NCBI GenBank assembly: GCA_021292165.1
Contig: CM037888.1
Location: forward strand, 27,765,140 to 27,829,139
Direction: 5' to 3'
DNA length: 64,000 nucleotides
DNA from: Shinisaurus crocodilurus
Lineage: Eukaryota > Chordata > Lepidosauria > Squamata > Shinisauridae
The notes beneath the pieces are model-generated. The model saw only the letters and a list, made by a program, of their open reading frames with translations, was not told where the DNA came from and made no database searches. Numbering within the stretch: the first letter of the stretch is position 1; each line of letters starts with the position of its first letter. This document shows, in pieces, positions 1-11,866 of this stretch. The position numbers were made by a program, and so were the translations under genes.

Positions 1-60
1 GCTGCTATCCCACATTTTAAAAAGAATGGAAAGATAGAAGAACTGGGAAAGTTCTCTGAG

Positions 61-204
61 GGCCTCAGGGCTCTCCAACCTTGGGTCCCCAGATGTTGCT
101 GGCCTACAGCTCCCAGCATACCCAGCCAGAATGGCTAATGGCAAGGGATTCTGGGAGCTGTAGTCCAGCAACATCTGGGGATCCAAGGTTGGAGAGCCCT
201 GGCC
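61..204. mobile_element. Hairpin MITE (near-palindrome)
   Basis: The two halves are imperfect reverse complements: the left end GGCCTCAGGGCTCTCC pairs with the right end GGAGAGCCCTGGCC, and the inner CCCCAGATGTTGCTGG pairs with CCAGCAACATCTGGGG. The body matches a repeat seen again near 27567, 48206, 54007 and 63893 (CCAGATGT, CTCCCATCA and GTTGTAGTC blocks). There is no coding capacity. A CAGGG terminus suggests a hAT-type MITE, but I could not settle an 8-bp target duplication. Confidence 0.75.
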
Positions 205-1254
205 TAGAGAGTCACTGCTAGATCCAGAATAGGTTGAGCATTCTGTTCTAGAATAGGGACCACAACAAACCCTCTATCCACTACACAACGCTGTGCCTAT
301 TCCATTTAAGTTCCCTATGCTGGTACATGGTAGACCCATTTGCTGTGGCAGCCCACTATGGCGCACAAGGCCTTTTGTATCAGCATCAAGTCAATGTTCA
401 CGCAACCGTTCTCCTTTCATGCAGGACTGGCTGAAGAATCATATTGGGCTGTTAATCAACTTAAGAGTATTGACCACAGAATGCTGGCTACATGATTTCA
501 TGCTTCCTTGGAACTGTGTTCCCATGTGCCTTTAACCCTTTGTGATATGGAGGAGAAGAAAGAATTTGTAATGCAGATTGATCCCAGTTATACAGGCGAC
601 GGTTTGTATAACTTCTTCATATGGTCCCTGTCATTTAAGAATAAATACTGTAGATGGCTCCAACTTATATGAGTATTTCTACCCGCACCCCTCAAAAAAT
701 CATTAAAAAAATCAAGCCCCTCAGATCTCAACTGTTAAAAGTAGGATAGAATATTTAAATGAAATCCGTAAGATCAAGATTATTGAATTATTGGCTTGCA
801 TTTCAGGTCATGCGAGACCCCAAAGGCGGCTGTTTTTATTTAAATGAAGAGTTTAGTGGTTAAATGGCATTTCAAAGTCAATTCCAACTCCCCTTTATGC
901 TTCCGCGCTTTCCCTTAAAAGTGCAGCTATAGAATGCTTGCACAATTAAGGTGTTTTCAGAGTTCCAGAGTACACCAGCTACTGTGTGCGGCCCCCTTCT
1001 TTTTCTTCATCCATTTTTACTCCACATGCATAAGAATGTCCCTTCCTGCAACAACATTTCTCCTCCACCTTTACCAGACCAGATTCTAATATATAAAGAT
1101 TTTTGTCCCTGAAAGAGAAACAACAGGTGTGTGGGTGTTTTTTTTTTGGGGGGGGGGGTTGGCAAGGCAGCGTGCCCCTCTTTCTGAATGGGCCCATCTC
1201 CCACTTCTGGCTGTCACTGCCGTCCATTTGCTTGCCATTTCCCTCTAGGCCCAA
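205..1254. other. No gene or clear repeat seen
   Basis: Mixed-composition DNA with short open frames on both strands and no recognisable domain. A T9-G9 homopolymer junction lies near 1140-1158. I see no family similarity to other parts of the window. Confidence 0.4.
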
Positions 1255-1472
1255 TTCACACAACCACCCAGGAGGAGCGTGTAAAGCAAGAGGAGGATAC
1301 TGCTACATCTCCTCACTCTGGTCATTGTTTGCATGCTTGGAGAGGGATGGTGGAGAGGCAGTGACACCAAGGAAGGAGGGCCAGGAGGCTCTGGGAGTCA
1401 GCAGTGGGGGGGCCTGCAGGGTTGTGGGCCTTGGCAGGTGCCCGACGATGCCAACCCCTGATGCTGGACCTG
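1255..1472 (+). mobile_element. hAT-like fragment, same family as 12855 and 42268
   Basis: The 3' end (AGGTGCCCGACGATGCC, then GATGCTGG and CCTGG) parallels the 3' ends of the copies at 12855-13210 and 42268-42624. The 5' part is missing or too diverged to align by eye. The frames crossing it have no domain and are not genes. Confidence 0.45.
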
Positions 1473-1629
1473 GCACCCATATCTCCTTTCAGTCACAGTG
1501 CCTTTCACTCTGAAGCAAGCAATGGCCAGACAGGAGGTGGTATCCAGGGCTGCCACGGTGCGGACATTAATGACATTGCATACCTTCCAACATTTCACAG
1601 ATGAAAATAGGGACACACGTGTGAATTTG

Positions 1630-1738
1630 TAAGAGGTATGGTTAAGCAACATGAAGGTGTGATCATCAAGAGGGTGTGGCCAGGCAACATGAGGGCGTGG
1701 CCAAGAGTATGGCCAGGCAACCAAAGGGCATGGTCAGG
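1630..1738 (+). repeat. Degenerate GTGGCCAGGCAACATGA minisatellite
   Basis: Three to four diverged units of about 20-28 bp, each containing a version of GTGGCCAGGCAACATGAGG. It is followed by a pure A/T stretch at 1765-1830. No gene is present. Confidence 0.55.
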
Positions 1739-2364
1739 TACAAAAGTTATTAGAGGAAACACACAAAATCTTATATATTATAATTATTACATTATTATAT
1801 TATACATTATTTTATAATATTTTATTAGTGGCTTTTGTAATGTTTTTTACCTTACCTAAACCCTTAATTGTTGATATCTTGTGTTTTTCATGGGGCGGGG
1901 GGGTCAGTGCTTGCAGGGCAATGTCTTTCTTTTTGTTTTAAAACTGTCAGGATTGGTCCCGCATTTTCAGGGCAGTTGGAGATGGAGACGAAAAGGAGAT
2001 GCGGAGGAGGGGGAGCTTTTGGGTGGGGGAAAATACAAAAAGACACATTGGGGTTTTGTGTCCCTTCAGCATTTTGTTCCAACACCTCTACAGCTCTGGT
2101 TTTTAAGCACAAGGAGTAACTTTGAGGGGCTGAACAGCTTTGTTGTTGTTTGTTATTGTGGGAAGGCCCCAGTTTAAAGCACTTTTTGTGTTCTATTCAC
2201 ACAATTTAGATTTAAAGAAACACTTAAACTGGAATAATCTTACAGAATTTAACTAACTTGAATTAACAGTGCAATCCTACGCACAGTTACTCGGACATAA
2301 GTACAAATGTCTTCAATGGGTCTTACTTACCCCGGGGCCTGGTCAGAGGCAGCAGGTAGAGCGA

Positions 2365-2403
2365 GTGTGTGTGCGCGCGCATGCACACACACACACACAC
2401 ACA
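2365..2403 (+). repeat. Alternating GT/GC/AC tract
   Basis: A run of GTGTGTGTGCGCGCGC followed by ATG and an (AC)n run. It alternates purine and pyrimidine almost throughout, a composition known to favour left-handed DNA. Confidence 0.8.
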
Positions 2404-2632
2404 GACATCCTCGGTCTGTTCCCTTCCTGCTTAAGGGGTCCATGGGCAAAATCGCAGATAAGCTAAATAGCTTGCGGGAGGAGGCAGGGGAATTCGTGGC
2501 TCTGCATAACAAATCGGGAATCTGCATAACAAAGTACGAGGCTGTGATGGCTTAAGTGTTTGTGGGATTGTCCCGGCAAATTCGGGGCAATTGGAGGGTA
2601 TGTCATTGTGCTAGCATAAACCATTGCTAGCA

Positions 2633-2746
2633 CATCATTAGCACTTGCTAGGCAAAGGGAATTTTGAATTTTGATGGTGTGGTTTGCTGCTGAAATTTGG
2701 TGACAAATTGCTGCTTTTCCCCTTTGCCTAGCAAGTGCTAATGATG
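2633..2746. repeat. Perfect 27-bp inverted repeat, 60-bp loop
   Basis: Arm 2633-2659 (begins CATCATTAGCACTTGCTAGG) is the exact reverse complement of arm 2720-2746. The loop is A/T-rich. This fits a small hairpin transposable element; no matching copy was seen elsewhere in the window. Confidence 0.8.
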
Positions 2747-3861
2747 TTTTTACTAGTGTTGGGTTACATTAGTGCTGTGCAGGGGGGGGGGGTGGAAGAG
2801 AGAGAGAGAGAGGGAGAGGGAGTGGGAGAGATGAGGGGGCATATAGAAAGCCTAATGTCTTGGGACCAGAGAGTAGCTTTCATTCAGGATATATTGGAGC
2901 CACTGTTTAGTTAGGGTATAATTGTTCCTCTTTGCCTGTGGTTTCCAGGCTTGGGTTCCAAGCTTCCATGCCCCAGTAGCTTCTTCTCTCAGGTCAGCAT
3001 TCAGCAGAGGCAGGTAGGTCGATTAAAAAACAAAACAAAACAACACTTCTTTTTTTATTGGGAACAACGCATGGGAAAATAGCTATCTTGCAGCAAGGTA
3101 GAGCAACACATACAGACTTCCACATGCTCCAACATATACACAGGAAAATGATCAAAGAAGAGCCATGCCCAGAGGGATGAAACGATGACAGACAAGTATC
3201 AGAGGAGAAACCAAACTGCTCCATTACAGGCCCCTTAAAGATAGATTTAACTAGAGGAAGAGGAAGTACAGCCATCTTGAAATGGATGAAACCCAGCTGC
3301 TTCCTGCATATGGCTTCCTGGAAATGTCTCCCTCTTTTTACAAGACAGTTTTCTTCTCCCTCTTGCAAAATTGCCCAGTGCTGTGGGAATTCTCCCTCTG
3401 TTTGCCTTGAAACCACCCAAGCAAGCCAATGAGGATAGGAGGTGACACGTAGTGATTTAGAGGGAGCTGAGGAATTTGGAGGGGCAGTGAAAAGTACTTT
3501 GATCAGAGACAATCCCACACTTTGCTTCACTCGATGGAAGAAGACTCCCTTAAAGAAGAGTTACTGATTATGTTCAAAGGAACTTCAACATCCATATGTT
3601 CTTCAGTTCACTATTTGTTGATGGTGGAATGTGTGTGTTTGTGGAGGGCAGCGAGAATTGTATATGCTATGGGAATGCTGTGGGTCCAGGCCTCACTCCA
3701 CATTCACACCCAATTATCTACCTTCCATCTCCTTTTGAGTATTTAGACTGCAGGAAACAGCAGACTGTAGGAAGAACTTTGTAAAAAGATTTAAAAAAAA
3801 AACAAAAAAAAACCCCAACTACATTTTTTTAAATCTCAGTTTTTAAAAGTAGTATCTACAC

Positions 3862-4775
3862 CAGTGATGGCGAACCTATGGCACGGGTGCCACAGCTGGC
3901 ACGCAGGGATCTCTCTGTGGGCACTCGAGCCATTGGTCCCCAGATCGCAAAAAGACTGTCCCCTTCTGCAAAACACTAATGATTTTGTTCTTTCTCACAG
4001 TGTGGGAAACAGTATTCTAGAATTCCTGTTACAGAATTCTTTTCTACATTGTTATCACTTTAAAAGATTCTGAAGAACGATGCACAGAGCATGGCTTGGA
4101 TGTAAAGCCCTAACAGTTGACCTGAGTGCTGCATGTGTTGCTCTCAAACTAGCGGAGTATGAGCCAAGGTTTGACAAATTATCAGCATGCATGCAATAGC
4201 AAAAATCACATTAATTGTGCAAAAGCATGCCCAATGCAAACTTTTACCTAATGCAGTGTTTGCAGTCCAAGACATAAAGTGTTTAAAATGTGTTAAGCAC
4301 GTTTAGTTTTCTTGTTTATCTTGCTCATCCTAGTACAGGTTGACTTTTACTTTTACTAATCCGACACCTGTAGAAGCAGGGAAAGGACCCGGGGTAAAGC
4401 TTGCCCCATACAATTTCAGTATGGCATATAATCATATTACAAGTTGAGAATCCCTTATCCAAAAATACATGTGCCTAATTATTTAAAAAAATTGTATAAA
4501 TTCCCTTCAGGCTATGTGTACAATGTAGTACTATAATAATTTTTTGAGTTGATTTTTTTTTCAACAAAAAACTGTTTGTATCATTGAAAGCTCTGCTATT
4601 GTGTTTTTCTTTTAAGACAAAAGATGTTAATTAGTTCGGACAACTGTATGAGTTGTTTTTCTAAAACTAAAACCTCGGTATTCATGTTTAATTGCAGTGT
4701 TGGCACTTTGAAATAAGTACGTTGGTTTTGTGTTGCAGTTTGGGCACTCGGGCTCAAAAAGGTTCGCCATCACTG
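3862..4775 (+). mobile_element. hAT transposon, non-autonomous, 914 bp
   Basis: Terminal inverted repeats CAGTGATGGCGAACC and GGTTCGCCATCACTG are exact reverse complements. The element is bracketed by a perfect 8-bp duplication ATCTACAC at 3854-3861 and 4776-4783, the hAT signature. The subterminal regions carry GGCAC/GTGCC and GGGCACTCG motifs. The interior is A/T-rich with no long open frame, so no transposase is encoded. The terminus resembles Charlie-type hAT families of tetrapods from memory; the family name is inference. Confidence 0.93.
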
Positions 4776-4783
4776 ATCTACAC

Positions 4784-5744
4784 ATTAAAAAACAACAACA
4801 ACAACACTGAATTTTGTTAATGTCATGCAAAATTTCAGAAATGTGCTTCTGGAAGAACCACATATTCTGACTTTTTGATTTCTACTCCAATAAACATATC
4901 TGGTAAAGTGGCATCTCAAAACCTGGCAGAACTGGATACCATAACCAACCCTAAAAACTCAATCCCCTGTGATTGGCAGGCAGTACAATGCCTCTGGATT
5001 GGCCAGGCATGGTAGAAATATTGGGAATCTGGACTTCTCCTGCCTATGCCTTCTCAATAGAGCAAAATGATCTTCCACTGGTCACGTTTCAAATTCCCTG
5101 GCTGATTTGAGGGGGGCCTCATGTTGGACAGCACACACACTCACTTTGGATTCAGCCACACTGGTGCCCCCTCAGTTAGCCGATTGCTCATCTCATCTGA
5201 ATGTTGTTCAGTGGATGCTAAAATGCCCAACAGGGTAAGGGGGTTAAAGTAGCACAGAGTCAAACCTGCAACACAGAAGATGGAGACATGCCAGCATTTC
5301 ATACATCGTCTTCAGTTGCCTTCTCTGCGAAAGGGTATTAGCAAGTCTGGAAACCTGACCTTGTTTTGAATTGTTGTCATAGCATTTGCTCCATGGTGTG
5401 AGGGTGGCAAAACCTCTGAAGTTTACCCAGGGAGATGTATCTCCTTACCTACTCGATACCTCTGGACTTAAAAGATGCTATTTAGACCCCAAGAAGGCAG
5501 TACTTCAGATGCGGGCAGTCACCAGACTTTGAAGTGTGTGTGTGGGGGGGGGGGGTCTTGGGGTTAGTGCAAGGTCCTGCCAAATTTAAGTTCATTTTTG
5601 GATCAGGTTCCCTGAGAGAGACTGATATTTTAACTGTAATACAATCTAAAGGTCTGCAATACAGGCATGGAGAAAAGACATGGTCTTAGCTGGGACTTCA
5701 GACAGTGACCTCTAGAAATCCCTCAATATTCCCCCCCCTTTTTT
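4784..5744. other. No gene seen
   Basis: Unassigned sequence with a poly-G run near 5546. I found neither a recognisable repeat family nor a plausible exon. Confidence 0.4.
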
Positions 5745-6275
5745 TTCATTTAAGAGACTTCAAAGCACCATTCAAAATATAAAATGTTTCCAAGGTGGCA
5801 TGCAAATGCAATAAAATCATTTTAAAACAAACTCCAAAATTGTTAAATAATAAAACAGAAAGAGCTGAACAACTTTTTCAGGCTAGCCATCCCAACACAC
5901 ATTTTAAAACGCACACAGCCATTACAAACTAATGTAGCACTACAGCAGAAACATTAACCTAACCTCTTAATTAAAAGCAGGCTGAAATAAAAACATCCCA
6001 CCTAAAAGAAAGTAGGGAGGGAGCCAATCATCATAACTCTTGCAAGAAGGTGCTCCCTAAATTGGAAGTCACACCAAAAAGGCTCTGCCCTTTATACCTG
6101 CCAACTTCCACAGCTGATCATGCTTGGTCAGGTTCATATGCATTTGGGGGGTCCTTCAAGTGACTTGATCCCAAACCATTTAGGACCACCTGGTAACCTC
6201 CAGATGTGTTGAACTGCAGCTCCTGTAATTCCCAGCCAGCATGGCCATTGGGGGGTGCCAGGTTGGGGAAGGCTA
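5745..6275 (-). mobile_element. L2-type LINE 3' end, decayed
   Basis: The minus-strand 3' UTR begins with TTCATTTAAGAGACTTCAAAG and continues with A-rich sequence like other L2 ends in the window (compare 23460 and 36010). It also contains a short hairpin-MITE remnant at about 6183-6273 (CTCCAGATGTG ... GTGCCAGGTTGGGG). Confidence 0.55.
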
Positions 6276-6280
6276 GTTTG

Positions 6281-6545
6281 TTTATTTATTTATTTATTTA
6301 TTTTATTTTATACCCCACCTTTTTTCCTGCAAGGAACCCAAGGCGACTTACATAATCCTCCTCCTCCTCCTCCTCCTCCTCCTCCTCTCCATTTTACCCT
6401 CACAACAACCCTGTGAGGTAGGTTAGGCTGAGAGTCAGTAACTGGCCCAAACTCACCCAGTGAGTTTCATGGCCGAGTGGGGACTAGAACCCGGATCTCC
6501 CGAGTCCCAGTTCAACACTCTCACCACTACGCCACACTGGCTCTC
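6281..6545 (-). mobile_element. Sauria-type tRNA-derived SINE
   Basis: Reverse complement of the copy at 36315. The tail TTTATTTATT, then CCTGCAAGGAACCCAAGG, the body CAACCCTGTGAGGTAGG, and finally the tRNA-like head ending CCACACTGGCTCTC. A (TCC)n expansion at about 6355-6386 lies where the relative has a short GGAGGAGG. It sits inside minus-strand L2 sequence. Confidence 0.88.
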
Positions 6546-6985
6546 TTGGCTCACTTAAAGTTTAGGGCTTTAATGGTCAATACCAGCACTTTGAACTGGG
6601 CTCAGAAGAGAATAGGCAGCCAGTGCAGCTGACACAGCATTGCTGTCTCATGGTCCAAGTGCCTAGCCCCCATCAGCATTCAGGTGGTTGCATTCTGCAG
6701 TAGCTGAAACTTCTGAACCACCTCCAAAGGCAACCTCATGTAAAGCATGTTGCAGTAGCCTAACCTGAATGTTAGCAGGGTATAAGTAACTGAGACAAGA
6801 TCTGCTGTCACCAAGTAGGGCCATAGCTGGTGTAACAGCCGAAGCTGATACAAAGCACTCCTAGCGACCATAGCCTCTTGTGCTTCCACCAATGGCACCA
6901 AGAACAAACCTGGTCTTTCAGAGGGAGTGTAACCCCATCTGGGACCGGCTCAATATCTCTATCTAGATTGATTGGCTTCCCCACA
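6546..6985 (-). mobile_element. L2-type LINE, RT C-terminal region and UTR
   Basis: On the minus strand a short frame at 6680-6907 carries the L2-type pattern LGYCNMLYMRLPLEVVQ ... LLQNA, equivalent to the DYCNALYVGLP ... LQLVQNAA block of L2 reverse transcriptases. Downstream UTR text (CCAGCACTTTGAACTGGG) also occurs in the copy at 23880. It is a non-functional fragment split from 5745-6275 by the SINE. Confidence 0.75.
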
Positions 6986-7179
6986 GTACTTCTATCTTGT
7001 CCAGTAATGTCCATTTACCTACAGGCCAGTGTGGTGCAGTGATTGCAGCAGGAATGGGGAATGGGCCAGATTTGGCTGACAAAGCCCCAGTGGGGGCCAC
7101 TCCCATATCCCAAAGCCTCACTGTCAGAGGGGGGCACTCTATTTTCTCTCCATGCACCTGAGAAAGGTGCCCCTTTCTC

Positions 7180-7825
7180 CATTATGGATACTACAAGTGA
7201 GAAGGATCTTGGAATTGTGGTAGATCACAAACTGAATATGAGCCAGCAATGCGATGTGGCTGCAAAGAAGGGAAATGCTATTTTGGGCTGCATTAATAGA
7301 AGTATAGCTTCCAAATCACGGGAAGTGATAATTCCCCTTTACTCAGCACTGGTTAGGCCTCATCTTGAGTACTGCGTCCAGTTCTGGGCACCACACTTTA
7401 AGAAGGACGTAGATAAACTGGAGAGGGTTCAGAGGAGGGCAACATGTTTAGCCTTCAAAGGAGGAGATTGAGGGGAGATATGATAGCACTCTTTAAGTAC
7501 TTGAAGGGTTGTCACACAGAGGAGGGCCAGAATCTCTTCTCGATCATCCCAGTTTGCAGGACATGGAATAATGGGCTCAAGTTACAGGAACCCAGATTCC
7601 ACCTAAACATCAGGAAAAATTTCCTGACTGTCAGAGCAATAAGACAATGGAACCAACTACCTAGGGAGGTGGTGGGCTCTCCCACTCTGGAGGCATTCAA
7701 GGTGCAGCTGGATAGCCATCTGTCAGGGATGCTTTGACCTGGATTCCTGCATTGAGTAGGGTTGGACTCGATGGCCTTGTAGGCCCCTTCCAACTCTACT
7801 TTTCTATGATTCTATGATTCTATGT
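7180..7825 (+). mobile_element. CR1 LINE, 5'-truncated 3' end
   Basis: Encodes the C-terminal part of CR1 ORF2: [37 protein letters not shown] and LERVQRRA, then in another frame the block ending AFKVQLDSHLSGML. Two frames are needed, so the ORF is broken. The 3' end is GGTTGGACTCGATGGCCTTG with terminal ATTCTATGA repeats. Copies of the same end lie at 20335, 47125, 59125 and, reversed, 53488 and 62722. Confidence 0.93.
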
Positions 7826-8351
7826 ACAGATTTTGTTAAATCCATTCCGTCTGTATTTCGTGGACTGTCAGGCATCTTTCATTCCATCATCCACTCTTTG
7901 ACAGAATCAGATTTATTTATTTTTACTAGAATTTTGTTGTTCTTCACATGCATAACTAATGCAGATCAGCGCTCATGCGAATGAGCAGAAATCCCCACCC
8001 CCAAGAGAAAAAACCATTCTACAAGTTCCTAGAATACATGCGACTCGGAAAAAGCTGAGTCCACTGTGGAATGCCCAGGATTCAGAGAAAGTCAACCTCA
8101 TCTGAATCTGTTGCAGACTCTTCTGGCATCTCAGTTCTCCATGTACAGAAAAGCAGGCGAGAAATATGGTGATGAAAGGAGAGACCAGGTCTCTTCTTCT
8201 ATGGCCAGATCTTCGTGTGAATGTGGTTTGTGCATGAGAGAGGGTAGGGGTGGTCTCACTCACTTTGGGCCCTGGCTCTAGCCACTACTGGCATGCAGCC
8301 CCCAACATGCTTCCTGGATGTCTATGCAAAAACGGTTCCACAACCCTGGCT

Positions 8352-8549
8352 TAGATTGTTGGACCAGGATACGGGAGGTCGGGGTTCAAATCTCCACTTA
8401 GCCATTAAGCTCACTGAGTGATCTTTGGTCAGTCACTTTCTCTCATCCAAACCTTACAGGGTTGTTGTGAGGGGAAAAAATAGGGAGTCCGTGTACACCA
8501 TCCTAAGCTCCTTGGAGGAAGGGTAGGATTAAAAATTAAATGAATGAAT
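8352..8549 (+). mobile_element. tRNA-derived SINE with L2/MIR-like body
   Basis: A B-box-like GGTTCAAATCT is followed by a core with GGTCAGTCACTT and TTACAGGGTTGTTGTGAGG, as in Sauria and MIR-type cores. The tail CTCCTTGGAGGAAGGG ends in AAATGAATGAAT. It is more diverged than the copy at 36315. Confidence 0.7.
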
Positions 8550-8779
8550 TACTACTTATGGTGGGTCAGGATATCCTCCAGGTGACTGGAAGCTTTTGCA
8601 AACTAGAAGCAACTTCATTCGCTCTCTCTCTCTCTTTTTTTTTCTTTCAAGCTGTTGATATTCCAGAAAAGGCAAACACAGATATTTGTGGAGAGCAGTC
8701 TAGCAACATTTCTCCCAGACATTTTCCTGCAGATGTGGACTTTATTATGTGCAGCTGTTTTTCTTTCTTCTTCTGGCTT

Positions 8780-8945
8780 AATGCTGATTGTATCTTATTT
8801 TCTCGTTGTTAATCTTTAATGGTTTTCCTGTATTAATGCTGTTATTATTATTATTTTTATTAATAATTTTTATGTAAGCCGCCTTGAGCACTTAAGGGAG
8901 AAAAAACTGAGGTAGGAATTTTCAAATAAATAATAAATGGATCAC
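8780..8945 (+). mobile_element. L2-type LINE 3' end
   Basis: Ends ATGTAAGCCGCCTTGAGCAC ... AAATAAATAATAAATGG, the usual terminal block of this LINE group. Only the UTR is present. Confidence 0.65.
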
Positions 8946-9327
8946 ATGCATAATTCTTGAGGGCTGGTGACTTTTGTGGAATGCTGCTGCACTATCCTTT
9001 TGCTGCACGGTTAGTGACAACCAAATGGCCGTGTAGTTTCTCTTCCTCTTCATATTACCAGATGACATGTTTTCTTTCATTTTCTTGAAGGTTGGTTTAT
9101 TTGTTGGTGAGCACTTCTGGGAGTCAGGATCATGGGGAAGAGGAAATATTCACAGACATTGGCAGAGGACAACTGGTGAGCTGAACTCAGTTTAGGGAAA
9201 GTAAATTTGGCCGAGAAGGGATGGCCAAATCTCAGAAGCATAGCAGCAAAGAACAGAGAGTCTGGGGACTACCCCATGACAAAAGTTTTCAGCATCGTAG
9301 AGTCCCTTCCCTACCTGGTCACAGACA

Positions 9328-9727
9328 GGGATGGATGAATCTGTTTATTTTTGGTTTCTCGCAGTTTTTCAGTTTTCCAATCTTAAGTTCAGTTCAGCTA
9401 AAACTTTGAGAGCTTCTCTAGTCTTAGTTCAGTTTGTCCCAAACTTTGAGAATAAAAAAAGAAGTTGGCATGAAAATACACAAGCTTTTTTGTGCATATT
9501 TCTCCAGATACATGCATTTTTTTGTATTCATTTTTAATTTATTTTATTTTATTTCATTTCATTTCATTTCATTTCTATACTGCCCAATAGCTGAACCTCT
9601 TTGGGTGGTTCATAACAAGTTTTGCTTAGTATGCACATTTTTGCAAGCAATTTTACTAATATAATACATTTTAAAGGTAATTTCCCCTAATATATGCATT
9701 TTTGTATGCATTTTTTAAATATATATA

Positions 9728-9762
<35 letters not shown>

Positions 9763-9899
9763 TGGAGAACTGCTTTGCAAAATTTGGAGACCTGCAAATT
9801 TCAAAGGTTAACTGAGTTTCAGTTCACATAGTGGTTTGAAAGTGAAATTAGGTTGAGTTTACATTAAAATGCGAACTGAACAAATTCCTCCCCCATCGC
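9328..9899 (+). mobile_element. AT-rich TA-flanked element (family B) with nested L2 end
   Basis: Begins GGGATGGATGAATCTG and ends CAAATTCCTCCCCCATCG. It contains the family's internal units AATATATGCATTTTTGTATG. An L2 3' end (TTTCATTTCATT then CTATACTGCCCAATAGCTG) is nested at about 9535-9622, and an AT/GT microsatellite follows near 9718-9762. No coding capacity. Confidence 0.6.
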
Positions 9900-10215
9900 T
9901 AGGACAGACAATATAGTTAAGATAAGAAGATATGTGGAATAATAAACAGGACCAAAGCTGAAATGAAGTTTTGCATGTATTTGTATGTTGATGATAACAT
10001 TTTTATAACTGTTGAGCTTTAGGGCAACACAAATTGTATGCAGCTGTGCTGTGCTTATCTATTACAAGAAATCCAAAAGTAATGACAGGGTAATGCTTTT
10101 TATTAGGAGTAGCTAAAAAGGTAACAAGGAAGGGGGCAAGTCTGCAACTTCATCAGAACTCTTCAACAAGATGATGGTAAGCACAAAAATAAACACCAAA
10201 AAAATTGACTGCAGG

Positions 10216-10239
10216 TGTGTGTGTGTGTGTGTGTGTGTT
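10216..10239 (+). repeat. (GT)n microsatellite
   Basis: A pure GT dinucleotide run of about 24 bp in otherwise unassigned DNA. Confidence 0.9.
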
Positions 10240-10894
10240 AAAAGGGCACGATTAGCAAAGTCTGCAATTTGTGAGAGTCTTCAAAGGGAATGCAGGAAAT
10301 TTTACACAGAATTGATTAGGGTAGGCCCTGGTTGGGGGCAAAAATGATCCCAGGTTGCACACCAAGGGCCACGGGGAGAGTCTTATGGCCGGTTATCATT
10401 ATTAAAACATAAAAGGCAGCAGTTGTTTTGCTCCATCTCTATCACCTGAGCAGTGGAATCAGAACTGCGTCCCTGGTTTAAAAGCTTCTGCTACCATGAA
10501 TGTAATAGGTGTCTTTTGGCAAAGTACCATCTCTTGGCTTTAGTTCCCCATCTGCAATGCAGGGATATTAATACTAGCCTACCCTTAATATATGTTAAGC
10601 GGTTTGAACACTCTACTACAGCATGGTACAAATATTAAGTATTATTAATATAATTATTGTGGTTGTTGCTGGATGTAAAACCCAAAGCTTTGTGCAAAAG
10701 GCAGCAGGGAAGAGTGCATCCAGCTCGTTTCAAAAGACCTTGGACCCATTCTTTCAGATTAATGGACCCTCCGGGGAGATTTGGAGAAATTGGGTCCTGA
10801 AATGGTTAACACCATCACAAAATTGTGGTCTCTGAAGGGAATAAGAAGGAAGGAATCTGTCCATCAGCCATAGGAAGGAACCCCCCCCCCACAA

Positions 10895-11240
10895 AAAACG
10901 AGCTCTCAGACATTTAATCATATTACGGCTCCCCAAGCCATGCGAGCCAATTTAATCAAATTGTATCACGGACATGGTGTTATTGTTTTCCAAGCCTATT
11001 AGCAAAATAAAAGTTAGCACTTATTAAATGTGGATCTTCTTGCATGCTGATTGCCTTGCTAATTTTGGGTTGATTGTTCCCCTGTTTTGTCTCTCAGAAG
11101 AAAACAAGGATTCCCAGGCCATTGATGAGTAAATACCTAAGTCCTGGGGAATCCACAATGTAGTAACTGCAAGCATGAGAAGGCAAGGCCTGCTAGCAGG
11201 AGTTATGATGATGTTGATGTGTGAATTAAACCCTTCTTAA
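10895..11240. other. Candidate conserved non-coding stretch
   Basis: Single-copy-looking DNA with balanced composition and TTTAATCA, AATTTAATCAAATT and GCTAATTTT motifs of homeodomain type. There are no repeat signatures and no sustained open frame. Conservation is inferred from texture only. Confidence 0.3.
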
Positions 11241-11439
11241 ACATAATAAAACACAGTGGGATAGGAAGCAAGTTAGCCCAGTTTTTGTTGGCGCTAAACA
11301 GATCTAATGCAATACTGCTTGCTGAATGGAGAGGACGCTAATCTAGAGAACATCTAAAAATACATCTTCAGTGGGCATAGGTAGGAAAGGGTTATGGAAA
11401 AGCTTTGGAAGGTGAGCCGGGTGGCTTTGGGTGGCTTGG

Positions 11440-11866
11440 CAAGGGCAGTGCTAGATACTGAAAAGATCTGGAGCTTAGGCCTGCAGTATAAAAAATGCAC
11501 AGATTTGCATATGCTAATTTACATATGCTCTAAAGGTGTGTGTGTGTGTGTGTGTGTGTCTTTAAAGAACCCTGTCTCCTTAGAACACCCCTATTTGTAA
11601 AGGGGGATGTATGGACAGGGGAAAGGATGGCTTTTGATTTCAGGGGGGGGGGGAACCTCAGGCAGAAAGATTCAAGGGGGGGCAGCAGGAGGTGAAGCAC
11701 ATGTGGGCAAAAAGCCAGCTAGTCCAAGGGGATCAGATGCAACCGAGATCATCAGGGCCCCTGCACCTTTATTTCGGCAAGTGCCCATGGACAGCAGAGA
11801 TTTGAGGCTCCAAAGAAAAGATTCAGGGATCCAGCCCTAGTGGGCCGCCCCTTAACACCACCTCTG
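11440..11866 (+). mobile_element. Dispersed repeat, inverted partner at 33290
   Basis: Shares long blocks in reverse orientation with 33290-33722: GAAAAGATCTGG, TTTGCATATGCTAATTTACA, a GT run, CAGGCAGAAAGATTC, GCAGGAGGTGAAGCACATG and TTATTTCGG. The right end CTTAACACCACCTCTG could be a hAT-type terminus, but no target duplication was found. Open frames in it are not conserved between copies. Confidence 0.65.

Noticed and set aside
2994..3530. Longest uninterrupted frame, 178 codons on the minus strand
   Set aside because: No recognisable domain, no promoter or splice context, and mixed low-complexity composition. In 64 kb of vertebrate DNA one frame of this size is expected by chance.
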